Source: a virus
Strand: one strand, 5' to 3'
DNA: 62,058 bases
IMG/VR virus record: IMGVR_UViG_3300023170_004698
Location: 1-62,058 of that record
Of this stretch, positions 54,671 through 61,483 are shown one piece after another. The first letter of the stretch is position 1. Each line of letters starts with the position of its first letter. A program made the translations under genes and the position numbers. The notes under the pieces are model-generated. The model was not told the DNA's origin. It searched no databases and was given only the letters and a program-made list of their open reading frames with translations.

Positions 54671-55051
54671 TCAGACCTTACTCTCTGAAGAGGTCTTTAT
54701 TATTCCACTGCATATATCGATCATTTGACTAACTGGCATCTTTTGCTTAAAAACATTTACGCAGTACGCACACCAAACAACGTTGCCAACTGTATATCCA
54801 GCCTCTGGGTCTATACAGTCTAAACTCATTTTCATTGGATCGTTTACTGCTCCACAGCTTTTCCTGATAATGTTTAACTCTAAACCGGAATAATGACATC
54901 TCCCATCTTGCTCTTTAAATAAGGTAATAAGATAATCTTTATCTATATTAAACGGAACTTTTCTTTTCTCGGACCTACTTTTGGCTTTTCGAAAAGCCTC
55001 ATAGAAAGCTGTATCAGGATATTTCTTACATCTTTCTTGCCAACTTTCCAA
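54671..55051 (-). CDS. HNH-type nuclease domain protein, TTG start
   Basis: The pattern GRCHYSGLEL, then MSLDCIDPEAGYTVGNVVWC, then VNVFKQKM matches the HNH subgroup with a SLDxIDP-GYTxGN core; the Asp in SLD takes the place of the usual first His, as is common in this group. Such enzymes nick or cut DNA, either as homing or as repair nucleases. The gene starts with TTG at 55051 preceded by GGAGAG. It is 126 residues, a complete small domain, with no extra DNA-binding part. Confidence 0.7.
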   Translation of the reverse strand: MESWQERCKKYPDTAFYEAFRKAKSRSEKRKVPFNIDKDYLITLFKEQDGRCHYSGLELNIIRKSCGAVNDPMKMSLDCIDPEAGYTVGNVVWCAYCVNVFKQKMPVSQMIDICSGIIKTSSESKV

Positions 55052-55052
55052 G

Positions 55053-55322
55053 TTACTCTCCTACTGGCTTATTGTAAATACTCACCATAACTTTTGTTGA
55101 TAACTTAGCGCCAGCGGCTTTCATAACTGTTCTAACAGAGTTTGCAATTCGCCCACCCTTACCAATAAGCTTGCCCACGTCCTCTGGGCCAACCTTGACC
55201 TCAAATGAAACGCCAGACTCAGTTTCTTCTGCTGTTATATCAAGCAACTCGGTATCATCTATTATAGAAAGAACAATCGACTTAAGCGTTTCTTCTAACT
55301 CTCGAAAAACAGGACTCAACAT
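55053..55322 (-). CDS. KH-domain RNA-binding protein (KhpA-like)
   Basis: An 89-residue protein with a type II KH core: VSFEVKVGPEDVGKLIGKGG, where IGKGG is the nucleic-acid loop, followed by RIANSVRTVMKAAG. The N-terminus is a helix and strand as in KhpA (YlqC). These bind single-stranded RNA and affect translation or mRNA stability. KH proteins are rare in phages. Its start overlaps the Hsp20 stop by one base (TAATG). Confidence 0.82.
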   Translation of the reverse strand: MLSPVFRELEETLKSIVLSIIDDTELLDITAEETESGVSFEVKVGPEDVGKLIGKGGRIANSVRTVMKAAGAKLSTKVMVSIYNKPVGE

Positions 55323-55846
55323 TACTTCTCCTTAACCTCTATTGTTATTACTTTTTCTTCTGCCCTTGGAGGTATGACTATCTCAAGCAGACCATTGACC
55401 ATAGATGCGGTCATTCTCGCGGGCTCAAATGACGTGTGGATATAGTATCTTGTTTGAAAATTTCTTCTGGCTATACCCCTGAGGATCATTCCTCGCTGAA
55501 CCGCAACGCTTGGAGTTAATGCAGGGTAATCTTCAGAGTCTTCAGGGCTCAGATTGGGCGACTGAGTCGGGCCATCTAGCTTTTCACATACTCCGCTTAC
55601 CTCAACCTCATTCCCGTGTACGCTTATTGCTATATCACTCGGGCTATAACCCGCTAAAGCAAAGGCCATATGAAAACCTTCTTGATCACACCACTGATCA
55701 CACCTTGGGAATTTTCCAGATGAAGAAACCTTTTTATTAGAACAAACTTCTCTGTAAAATTCATCATCGCTCCATAGTAGATTCCAAACTCTACCGGGCA
55801 CTGAAATTCTAACTGCCTCTGCTTTTGCTGCGGTATTTTTACTCAT
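55322..55846 (-). CDS. Small heat shock protein (Hsp20 / alpha-crystallin)
   Basis: The alpha-crystallin domain covers residues about 45-165: CDQWCDQEGFHMAFALAGYS, then DIAISVHGNEVEVSG, GMILRGIARRNFQTRYYI, and VNGLLEIVIPPRAEE. It is an ATP-independent holdase that protects proteins. T4-like cyanophages also carry Hsp20 and use it in particle assembly; that role is possible here. The start overlaps the DUF1360-like gene by eight bases. Confidence 0.88.
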   Translation of the reverse strand: MSKNTAAKAEAVRISVPGRVWNLLWSDDEFYREVCSNKKVSSSGKFPRCDQWCDQEGFHMAFALAGYSPSDIAISVHGNEVEVSGVCEKLDGPTQSPNLSPEDSEDYPALTPSVAVQRGMILRGIARRNFQTRYYIHTSFEPARMTASMVNGLLEIVIPPRAEEKVITIEVKEK

Positions 55847-56162
55847 TACTATCTAATCCCTCTTCTTCAATTGCTGATTCAAAATAAAAGGTAACTGCGT
55901 TAAGCATATCGACAAAGGAGTATGCAGCCCAACTAAAAACGCTAGAAGAAAAACCTGCATACACCGGGTTTATGTCAAAGAAAATAGAAAAGAAAAAGCC
56001 AACCCATAATCCCGTACACATTGGGCAGCTTAAAAGCTCTTTTAAAAACTCCGACTTAGAAAATATAAAATTTCTTACCGGTTCTAATAGGGAGCTTCCA
56101 ACTATTCCAGCAGTCGCTCCAGAACACGTTAACAAAAATAATAAAAATTCAACAATACTCAT
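55839..56162 (-). CDS. DUF1360-like small membrane protein
   Basis: Two or three hydrophobic helices (FLLFLLTCSGATAGIVGSSL, LWVGFFFSIFFDI, FSWAAYSFVDML) and the motif LLSCPMCTGLWVG, which is the hallmark of DUF1360 proteins seen in phages and bacteria. Function unknown. It is the first gene of the unit transcribed from the promoter near 56293 and runs into hsp20 by overlap. Confidence 0.7.
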   Translation of the reverse strand: MSIVEFLLFLLTCSGATAGIVGSSLLEPVRNFIFSKSEFLKELLSCPMCTGLWVGFFFSIFFDINPVYAGFSSSVFSWAAYSFVDMLNAVTFYFESAIEEEGLDSNE

Positions 56163-56243
56163 TTCACCTTCATCTCATATATATACTTATTTTATCTATA
56201 ATAATCAATAATAATTTTGGTTTTTACGACCACCGAAGCCCCT

Positions 56244-56249
56244 TGTCAA
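56244..56249 (-). promoter_or_regulatory. Possible second promoter -35 box
   Basis: A perfect TTGACA on the minus strand with TAAAAA 17 bases further on (56221-56226), a four-of-six -10 match. It lies downstream of the stronger promoter at 56293-56320. If active it would give the Hsp20-KH unit a second start without the GC-rich hairpin. Confidence 0.4.
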
Positions 56250-56265
56250 GCTTTTGCCCGAAAAT

Positions 56266-56283
56266 GCCCCGCGCTAACGGGGC
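56266..56283 (-). other. GC-rich hairpin just downstream of a promoter
   Basis: GCCCCG - 6-base loop - CGGGGC is a perfect six-bp stem. On the minus strand it is followed by AUUUUC, a weak U-tract, so it might be an attenuator, but it starts only about two bases after the predicted transcription start at about 56286. That position fits a 5'-end stabilising stem or part of a leader RNA better than a simple terminator. Confidence 0.5.
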
Positions 56284-56292
56284 CTCGCAAAT

Positions 56293-56320
56293 ACTATAGT
56301 CACAGAAGCGATTTGGTCAA
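56293..56320 (-). promoter_or_regulatory. Sigma70-like promoter for the DUF1360-Hsp20-KH-HNH unit
   Basis: On the minus strand: TTGACC (-35, five of six), 16-base spacer, TATAGT (-10, five of six). It lies in the gap downstream of the peptidase gene and points to the Hsp20 group. Predicted start is about 56286. The 16-base spacing is the same as in the other two promoters I found. Confidence 0.72.
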
Positions 56321-56386
56321 CATCTTATTTTACCGGATTAAATATTCGTTTATTATTTTTTTATTTCAGATAACTCAGCCTAGTGA

Positions 56387-56896
56387 CTACCTATACTTTG
56401 GGTTATAGTCGCTCAATAAATTAAATAACTTACCGGGGCTCATATCTGGAATGTTATACATCTTCATTTCGTCCCACATAATAATTCTAGAATAAAGGAG
56501 CGCGTGAGCTATCCATTCTGAGCAATACCACCTACCTGCCCTTCTTATCTTGAATGGACTAAGGTGAGATAGAAGCATGCCCGACCAATCATATTTATTT
56601 CCAATTGTTTCTTTTACAAATTTATTTAGCTGATCTTTTTGATAACCTCTAACAGGCTCCCTCCAGCTAAGCGGAAGTTCTATAAAGTCCCATTTGCTTT
56701 CATCATAATCATAAATTATTCTTGGTGTAACTCTAGAATTATATACGGGACTTATTGTTATCCAAGTTATTCCATCTGGCATAATCAACTCTGCATGAGA
56801 ATATTTGCTGCCCGTATACCACCTTATAATCTTATGAGCTGTTCCCTCGCCATTTTTATAAAAGGCTATCTTAATTAGATTATTATCCTTAATCAT
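56387..56896 (-). CDS. Permuted papain-fold hydrolase (YiiX/NlpC-P60-like)
   Basis: Two key residues are in the permuted order: His 34 in SKYSHAELIMPDG and Cys 125 in GRWYCSEWIAHALL, with NKYDWSGMLLSHL between. This arrangement is seen in YiiX/YebB-type amidases and lipid acyl hydrolases. The length of 169 is a single domain with no signal peptide. In a phage it may cut cell wall peptides, or lipids. It precedes the large gap at 56163-56386. Confidence 0.75.
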   Translation of the reverse strand: MIKDNNLIKIAFYKNGEGTAHKIIRWYTGSKYSHAELIMPDGITWITISPVYNSRVTPRIIYDYDESKWDFIELPLSWREPVRGYQKDQLNKFVKETIGNKYDWSGMLLSHLSPFKIRRAGRWYCSEWIAHALLYSRIIMWDEMKMYNIPDMSPGKLFNLLSDYNPKYR

Positions 56897-56911
56897 GCGA
56901 GGGCTCCGTTA

Positions 56912-57130
56912 TCAATTGTCTATTGTTCTATCCAATTTGGCCGAAGATATAGTCAATATAATATCTTTTGTGTCTTTGTCAAAATAAAATAACAGCGTAT
57001 CCGTTACATCAACATCATCTAACTCTGAATCCTTAATGACTAACCTTCCTCCCGCCGATTTTGTTAGTGCAGCCAAAAGGTGAAATGCCATTTGATCATC
57101 GCTCATTCCTTTTCTTTTGTCATCATCCAT
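56912..57130 (-). CDS. 72-aa small protein, unknown function
   Basis: I place the start at the ATG at 57130 (MDDDKRKGMSDD), overlapping the upstream stop by eight bases; a longer frame begins at 57160. It has a helix (MAFHLLAALTKSAGGRL) and alternating strands (VTDTLLFYFDKDTKDIILTI), a small alpha/beta fold. Not recognised. Confidence 0.55.
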   Translation of the reverse strand: MDDDKRKGMSDDQMAFHLLAALTKSAGGRLVIKDSELDDVDVTDTLLFYFDKDTKDIILTISSAKLDRTIDN

Positions 57131-57344
57131 CGTCAAATATATCATCCTTAAATTTGACATAGTCGTCTATCTCTGATGGCTTTAAATTTTTTAAAGACCA
57201 GGATATTGACATCTCTAATCCAAGATCTTTTATTTCCTTTGGGACCAAATCTTTTATAACTATATCTATCTTTCTTTTAACCGAAGTATCTTCTGAATAT
57301 CTTTTCTTTAAAAACTTGGTTAATTCTCTGTTTAAAATACCCAT
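57123..57344 (-). CDS. 73-aa small protein, unknown function
   Basis: Start at the ATG at 57344 (MGILNRELTKFL), with GAGG six bases upstream, directly after the amidohydrolase stop; the longer frame to 57380 overlaps that gene. The protein is helical and basic (KKRYSEDTSVKRKIDIVIKD) then acidic at the end (YVKFKDDIFDDG). No domain recognised. Confidence 0.55.
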   Translation of the reverse strand: MGILNRELTKFLKKRYSEDTSVKRKIDIVIKDLVPKEIKDLGLEMSISWSLKNLKPSEIDDYVKFKDDIFDDG

Positions 57345-57351
57345 TTTTACC

Positions 57352-58317
57352 TCACTCGATTCCACAAATTTTTCTGCCATTGACAGTTGCTATCTTAACC
57401 AGTTCGCCTATATCATAAAAGTGAGTTGACTCCAAAAGGAATCTTAGCTCGACCATCATATCTCCATCTGAGAAGGGCTTATATACGTCGCATATGTTAT
57501 CGGAGCCAATAGCCACCTCGATGCCTAGCGGCACCATTTCATCTATGGGCGTCACGGCGTTGTGCTGGGGCGCTAGGGCTTCGCTTCTGCGGTGGTCGAT
57601 CCAGGCCGAGGGGCAGCTAACGAAGCTCAGGCCCGCATCCTGACACATCTTGTAGACTTCTTTTCTGTAAGACTTTTTGTGAGCAGCAAGACTAATGGAG
57701 TGTACCGCCGTAACTCTTCCCTCCAGTCCATGCTCCATGGTCTTTCTGGCAAGAAGCTCTGTTTCTTTTTCCTCTGGAGAATTTAGTTGGTCAACATGAA
57801 CGTGAACTCTTTGACCTCCAGACTTCGCAGCTTGCATTAGAATATCTATATGTTCAGCCTCTGATCCTTCGTCCTTTCTTGGTAGCCCACCGATTACGTC
57901 GAAGTGACTTGAGTAATTATAAAACCACCTTTTTGCATCCGGCTCTATTACTCCGCTAAGAGTTTGGCAGGCAATTTTAAGAGTAAACTTATCTGACCAA
58001 TCTTTCTTTGCTCTTTTTGCAGCCATGAGCGCTCGGTCATGTGATATAGGATCGCAGTCTATAAAAGTCAGCCCGCTAGTTACACCCATCTTTATCTGAT
58101 TATAAATAGCTTCTGATATATGATTATAGTACCTTTCCTCAGATGCTGTTTTCTTATATTCATTTACCAGCTCCCACTTTTCAAACAAGTGGGCATTTAC
58201 CCTATCATTCTCGAAATCTCCCGTTGATGCAGTATAAGCTCTATCAAAATGAGCATGAGCATTGCAAAAACCACCGCTTCTCTCTATCAGCATTCTTAAT
58301 CTATCTAAAGTATACAT
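57352..58317 (-). CDS. Amidohydrolase, cytosine-deaminase-like (CodA family)
   Basis: Metal-binding residues of the amidohydrolase barrel are in the expected order: NAHAHFD (His 21, His 23), VHVHVDQ (His 172, His 174), TAVHSISL (His 206) and GSDNICD (Asp 273). The pattern HxHxD, HVD and GSDN is that of the CodA/cytosine deaminase branch, whose members deaminate pyrimidines, pterins or triazines. At 321 residues it is shorter than CodA (about 420) and lacks most of the usual N-terminal beta domain, since the first His is at residue 21. A role in nucleotide or modified-base metabolism is likely but the substrate cannot be read. It is flanked by small unknown genes. Confidence 0.82.
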   Translation of the reverse strand: MYTLDRLRMLIERSGGFCNAHAHFDRAYTASTGDFENDRVNAHLFEKWELVNEYKKTASEERYYNHISEAIYNQIKMGVTSGLTFIDCDPISHDRALMAAKRAKKDWSDKFTLKIACQTLSGVIEPDAKRWFYNYSSHFDVIGGLPRKDEGSEAEHIDILMQAAKSGGQRVHVHVDQLNSPEEKETELLARKTMEHGLEGRVTAVHSISLAAHKKSYRKEVYKMCQDAGLSFVSCPSAWIDHRRSEALAPQHNAVTPIDEMVPLGIEVAIGSDNICDVYKPFSDGDMMVELRFLLESTHFYDIGELVKIATVNGRKICGIE

Positions 58318-58332
58318 AAACTTCCTACTTCG

Positions 58333-58518
58333 TCATTCGTCACAACCCTTCTTTAATTCAGAAAGAAAGTGTTCAATCTCTAAGGCAACGCTATCATAAT
58401 CTCGCCGCTCCAGCGGACCAAAGTGCCTATCCCAAGTATAAACCTTTTCTTTAAGATATCTAGACAAAGGGTGTTCTGCTTTTAATTCGTCGGCTTCTTT
58501 TTTTGAAGAATCACTCAT
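58333..58518 (-). CDS. 61-aa protein, unknown function
   Basis: Starts MSDSSKKEADELKAEHPLSR at the ATG at 58518, overlapping the upstream stop; two codons earlier is another ATG. It is charged and helical, with RYLKEKVYTWDRHFGPLERR in the middle and a final SELKKGCDE. Not recognised. Confidence 0.55.
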   Translation of the reverse strand: MSDSSKKEADELKAEHPLSRYLKEKVYTWDRHFGPLERRDYDSVALEIEHFLSELKKGCDE

Positions 58519-58828
58519 CCTCATATAGCTCCAAAGTTTCCCAGTCTAATATTTTGGAATCATTGTTATAGATATACTCTTCTACTCCAAAGATTGAGTC
58601 AAATGCGCAAACTGCCTCTCCAGTTGCTCTATCAATAATCATAAAAACCTGCTTTGGAGGATTAGCTTCTTTATTTTCTCTTTCAGCTGTTTCGGCCAGA
58701 TACTTTGTGAATTCTTCTCCAAGCTCATTATTTTCGATGAAATATTCCATTAGGTGAGCAAGCGTTTCTTTACTCCAACCTTGGCCATCGATTATTTCTT
58801 TTCTTTCGCAGTTTTTATAGCTCTTCAT
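58511..58828 (-). CDS. 105-aa protein, unknown function
   Basis: Helical N-terminus (WSKETLAHLMEYFIENNELG) and a strand-rich end with a motif that reads VFMIIDRATGEAVCAFDSIF, then acidic. It follows the TadG-like gene by 11 bases and so may be read from the same promoter. Not recognised. Confidence 0.6.
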   Translation of the reverse strand: MKSYKNCERKEIIDGQGWSKETLAHLMEYFIENNELGEEFTKYLAETAERENKEANPPKQVFMIIDRATGEAVCAFDSIFGVEEYIYNNDSKILDWETLELYEDE

Positions 58829-58839
58829 AAGTTCTCCAA

Positions 58840-59946
58840 TTATTTAACTAAAATTGCAGGAGTCGTACCCGTTATATTGCCCTCTCCATCATCTGTATTT
58901 CCATATCCAAAATCATATTCGTTTACTACATCAAATTGCATCCAGATATTCTTGCCTCCGGATTTGCTTGTTTTTGTATCGTAAATATAAGCGTATGTCC
59001 ATCCGGTTATTCTTACGTTTCCGGTCATATTCTGGCCGCAATTCGCCTCAACTATTGGGACAACGCCACCTACATTGTTACCCCAATTTCTAGCAGATAT
59101 GTCGCTTTGCGAAGCAAGGTTTGCGGACGACCCATCCCGAAGGTAGGGACCTGGGAAATATTCATACGGCCATTCGCTTGGATCAACATTCCAAATTTTT
59201 TCATTTATTATATCAGATATGAATCGCACAGCAGCATTATTTTGACCATTTGCAATATATATATTGTTATTTTGGGTATCTCCATCAGATTCATCATAAA
59301 CAGACGCTGTTCCGCCGGAGCACTGATCCGAAAGCTGGCCCACTATTTCGCTTGTGCTAGGAGTAGAGTAAGGCGAGCCCCAACCAATCGTGTTTAGATT
59401 TGTTAGATCTAAAGATAATGGAGGCGGATTCTCCTCGCCTGATAAAGAGTTAAAGTGACAACTCGGAATGGCAAATGGCAGATAACACTCGACGTGTTTC
59501 GCAACACCACCGACAGGCCTAACAGCAATAGACTCAGCCCCTGAGCTTAAAGCGGAAACTCCGAAAGCTGCATGAGATAGAACTGAAGAATAATTGTGAC
59601 TTCCAGACAGCCTGACTGCATTTATATCTCTATGATATACAGTAGATAGCTCAGTGAACACATCGTCTTCATATCGACCAAAAATTATATTATCAATATC
59701 TATTTTGTAATCAAAATATATAGTGCTGTTTTCTACAATATGATTTATTTCATATACAGAATACTCAAGACCCTCTCTTGTGCCATCCAATCTTTGAGCA
59801 CCAGACATTGCAGCTAAGTCAAAAGTTGACTGCATTTGTGTATTTATAGTTTTTTGCAGCCCAATATCTATGCTAAGTGCTGCAAATCCAAGCATTGGAA
59901 TTAATGCCATAGCGGTTATTGTTGACTGGCCTCTTCTACCTCTCAT
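58840..59946 (-). CDS. TadG-like protein (Tad/Flp pilus-associated family)
   Basis: The N-terminus RGRRGQSTITAMALIPMLGF then ALSIDIGLQKTINTQMQSTF, followed by DLAAMSGAQRL, is the TadG (pilus assembly, Tad domain) signature: a short basic start, one membrane helix, then an extracellular part. Residues 160-368 are a beta-rich extracytoplasmic domain with a CYLPFAIPSC pattern and Gly/Asn-rich strands. The helix lacks the Glu at +5, as is normal in TadG. It is the third gene of the promoter-driven triplet at 60705-58840. No von Willebrand domain is visible. Confidence 0.8.
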   Translation of the reverse strand: MRGRRGQSTITAMALIPMLGFAALSIDIGLQKTINTQMQSTFDLAAMSGAQRLDGTREGLEYSVYEINHIVENSTIYFDYKIDIDNIIFGRYEDDVFTELSTVYHRDINAVRLSGSHNYSSVLSHAAFGVSALSSGAESIAVRPVGGVAKHVECYLPFAIPSCHFNSLSGEENPPPLSLDLTNLNTIGWGSPYSTPSTSEIVGQLSDQCSGGTASVYDESDGDTQNNNIYIANGQNNAAVRFISDIINEKIWNVDPSEWPYEYFPGPYLRDGSSANLASQSDISARNWGNNVGGVVPIVEANCGQNMTGNVRITGWTYAYIYDTKTSKSGGKNIWMQFDVVNEYDFGYGNTDDGEGNITGTTPAILVK

Positions 59947-59947
59947 T

Positions 59948-60316
59948 TTAAAACTCTCTTATTAGGACCTTCGCCTTATGCTTATGCATATCTGGAGCTG
60001 GAGTAAATCCAAACATTGGAACATACTCTGATTCTGCATCCACAGTAACGTATTCTCCAGATAGGTTTATTCGAAATGTTGCAAGCTGCCCTGTGTTTGC
60101 AAAGTAAGAGTCTATAGCCACTCTCAGAACAGTCTCGTGCTCGTCTGGATAAAGAGATAAATGCTCTGCCGCAGTAGAGCAGGCCTTAACTAAGGTTGCC
60201 TGACGATGATAATAAACTCCGTAATCTATTGATGCAGACAAAAGCATAAAAATTATAATCAATGAAAAAACTGATTCAACAGCAATGCTTCCTCTGCGAT
60301 TTATTTTCCTCTCCAT
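59948..60316 (-). CDS. TadE-like pseudopilin 2
   Basis: NRRGSIAVESVFSLIIIFML has the prepilin-type pattern: a basic leader, Gly before the cut site, Ser-Ile-Ala-Val and Glu at +5, then a hydrophobic helix. The rest (residues 45-122) is a small periplasmic domain with ACSTAAEHLSLYPDEHETVL. It starts with an ATG that overlaps the previous stop (TAATG). In Tad systems TadE is a minor pseudopilin processed by TadV; no TadV, TadA, TadB or TadC is in the window. Confidence 0.8.
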   Translation of the reverse strand: MERKINRRGSIAVESVFSLIIIFMLLSASIDYGVYYHRQATLVKACSTAAEHLSLYPDEHETVLRVAIDSYFANTGQLATFRINLSGEYVTVDAESEYVPMFGFTPAPDMHKHKAKVLIREF

Positions 60317-60705
60317 TATATACTCTCCGTTATAATGAAGGATGAAGCAGTTAGAGTTATTTCGTCAGAAAAGATTCCCATTGGAGTAATCTTGCTATAC
60401 TCAACAAATGAGTTAACAATAATTCTATCTCCATCTATTTCATATTGAAAGTAAGGTTCTCCCGGCATACCCATCGACTTCCAGGTTTCGGCAGATGCTT
60501 GCGCTTCATCAGGAAAGGCAGAATCAACTTTATCTATGCCGTGCATTGCTAAGCTTCTAGATAAGTCTATTGTCATCTCATTTGCAATAATATTGTTGCA
60601 GAAAAACCACCCGCACTCAAATAGTCCGAACATTGCCATAAATAGGATGGGAGCGGTTAAAGCGAACTCTATTGCGTTAGAGCCTCTTCTGAGTTTACGT
60701 TTCAT
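60316..60705 (-). CDS. TadE-like pseudopilin 1
   Basis: RRGSNAIEFALTAPILFMAM is the classic TadE start: Gly, Ser, then Glu at +5 (G-SNAIE), a proline in the helix and GLFECGWFF. The C-terminal domain carries SRSLAMHGIDKVDSAFPDEA and strand repeats. I set the start at the ATG at 60705 (MKRKLRRGSN), with GGAGAT just upstream; the open frame extends to 60753 but that would add a hydrophobic leader (MKNILFLSIGIG) without a good ribosome site. It is the first gene after the promoter at 60752-60779. Confidence 0.82.
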   Translation of the reverse strand: MKRKLRRGSNAIEFALTAPILFMAMFGLFECGWFFCNNIIANEMTIDLSRSLAMHGIDKVDSAFPDEAQASAETWKSMGMPGEPYFQYEIDGDRIIVNSFVEYSKITPMGIFSDEITLTASSFIITESI

Positions 60706-60751
60706 TTCTATCTCCACGCCTATACCTATACTTAAAAATAGTATATTTTTC

Positions 60752-60779
60752 AATATAATATTTATTCCTCAGATGACAA
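60752..60779 (-). promoter_or_regulatory. Sigma70-like promoter for the pseudopilin triplet
   Basis: On the minus strand: TTGTCA (-35, five of six), 16-base spacer, TATATT (-10, five of six). Predicted start is about 60745, giving a leader of about 40 bases before the ATG at 60705. It overlaps the end of the 116-residue gene, so the pilin-like genes may be transcribed on their own. Confidence 0.68.
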
Positions 60780-61112
60780 CAATTCTTCAACCGGAACAAA
60801 AAGATCAAAACCATCATCATCGGCCGGGTGATTAATCGTTTCTACAAAGATTGCATTTGCCTTTTCTCTCATGTGATAAAAGCAGGGACCTCTATCTCCA
60901 TTTGGTAGTGGCAACTTATCCTTTGAGGGCCAGCCTGGACTCTCCACCCACATAGCAACGCTGGTGTTTCGACATATGCCCCTGTAATAGACTCTGTCCT
61001 TGAGCTTGTCTCTGGGAATCATCCCAATCGACTCAAGCTCTTTGAGCTGTTCTTCGCCAATTACTTTGTGTTCTCTTAGGTAGCGATATATCTTTCTTAG
61101 ATTTTTATTCAT
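60762..61112 (-). CDS. 116-aa protein, unknown function
   Basis: N-terminal helical part (MNKNLRKIYRYLREHKVIGE), then a folded beta-rich region with RDKLKDRVYYRGICRNTSVA and LPNGDRGPCFYHMREKANAI, ending in an acidic tail. A single Cys and aromatic-rich strands suggest a small soluble domain. Not recognised; its stop is next to the pilin promoter. Confidence 0.6.
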   Translation of the reverse strand: MNKNLRKIYRYLREHKVIGEEQLKELESIGMIPRDKLKDRVYYRGICRNTSVAMWVESPGWPSKDKLPLPNGDRGPCFYHMREKANAIFVETINHPADDDGFDLFVPVEELLSSEE

Positions 61113-61126
61113 TCTTTATCCTCAAT

Positions 61127-61483
61127 TCATCCGCACATATAACAGTCCACAAGACCTCGCTCAACCGGACAGTATTCTGTTCCGGTGCCGCCGCAAACAG
61201 AGCATTCTTTCTCCGCATCATATCCTCCATATTCTTCTGTAAGCTGGACCAACTCTGTTAGCGCTGCTCGCTGTTGATCTTGGCTCACAAAATCAAATAG
61301 AATCTTTTCCCAAGTATGCCGGTTTTTGTGAGTTATCTGATGTGGCTTTTGCTGACCAATTTGAATGTAACCAACAATATCTTTGCCCGGCTGAGTTCTT
61401 AGCCAATCAAGAACTTTGCTTGTGCTGGTTGGGCTCTGCGGATTCCAAACCAAAAGCTCAAACATCGGGTGTTTTTCGCTCAT
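61127..61483 (-). CDS. 118-aa protein with C-terminal zinc motif, unknown function
   Basis: The last 30 residues hold CSVCGGTGTEYCPVERG and CYMCG, a DnaJ-like zinc module. The rest is alpha/beta with a Glu/Gln-rich helix (FDFVSQDQQRAALTELVQLT). It overlaps the next gene by four bases. The zinc end suggests protein or nucleic-acid contact. Confidence 0.6.
   Translation of the reverse strand: MSEKHPMFELLVWNPQSPTSTSKVLDWLRTQPGKDIVGYIQIGQQKPHQITHKNRHTWEKILFDFVSQDQQRAALTELVQLTEEYGGYDAEKECSVCGGTGTEYCPVERGLVDCYMCG

Larger units (their letters stand above)
56163..56386 (-). other. Largest intergenic gap: promoter plus structured leader
   Basis: This 224-base stretch is the biggest gap between genes. 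Reading the minus strand: about 65 bases of AT-rich sequence after the peptidase stop, a sigma70-like promoter (56293-56320), a GC-rich hairpin (56266-56283), a second hairpin (UUUU-CGGGC-AAAA, 56252-56267), a second TTGACA-type box (56244-56249), AT-rich DNA, then AAGGTG before the DUF1360-like start. The GC-rich part (56225-56290) contrasts with its surroundings and could encode a small RNA or a regulatory leader. I see no tRNA fold or coding frame in it. Confidence 0.7.
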
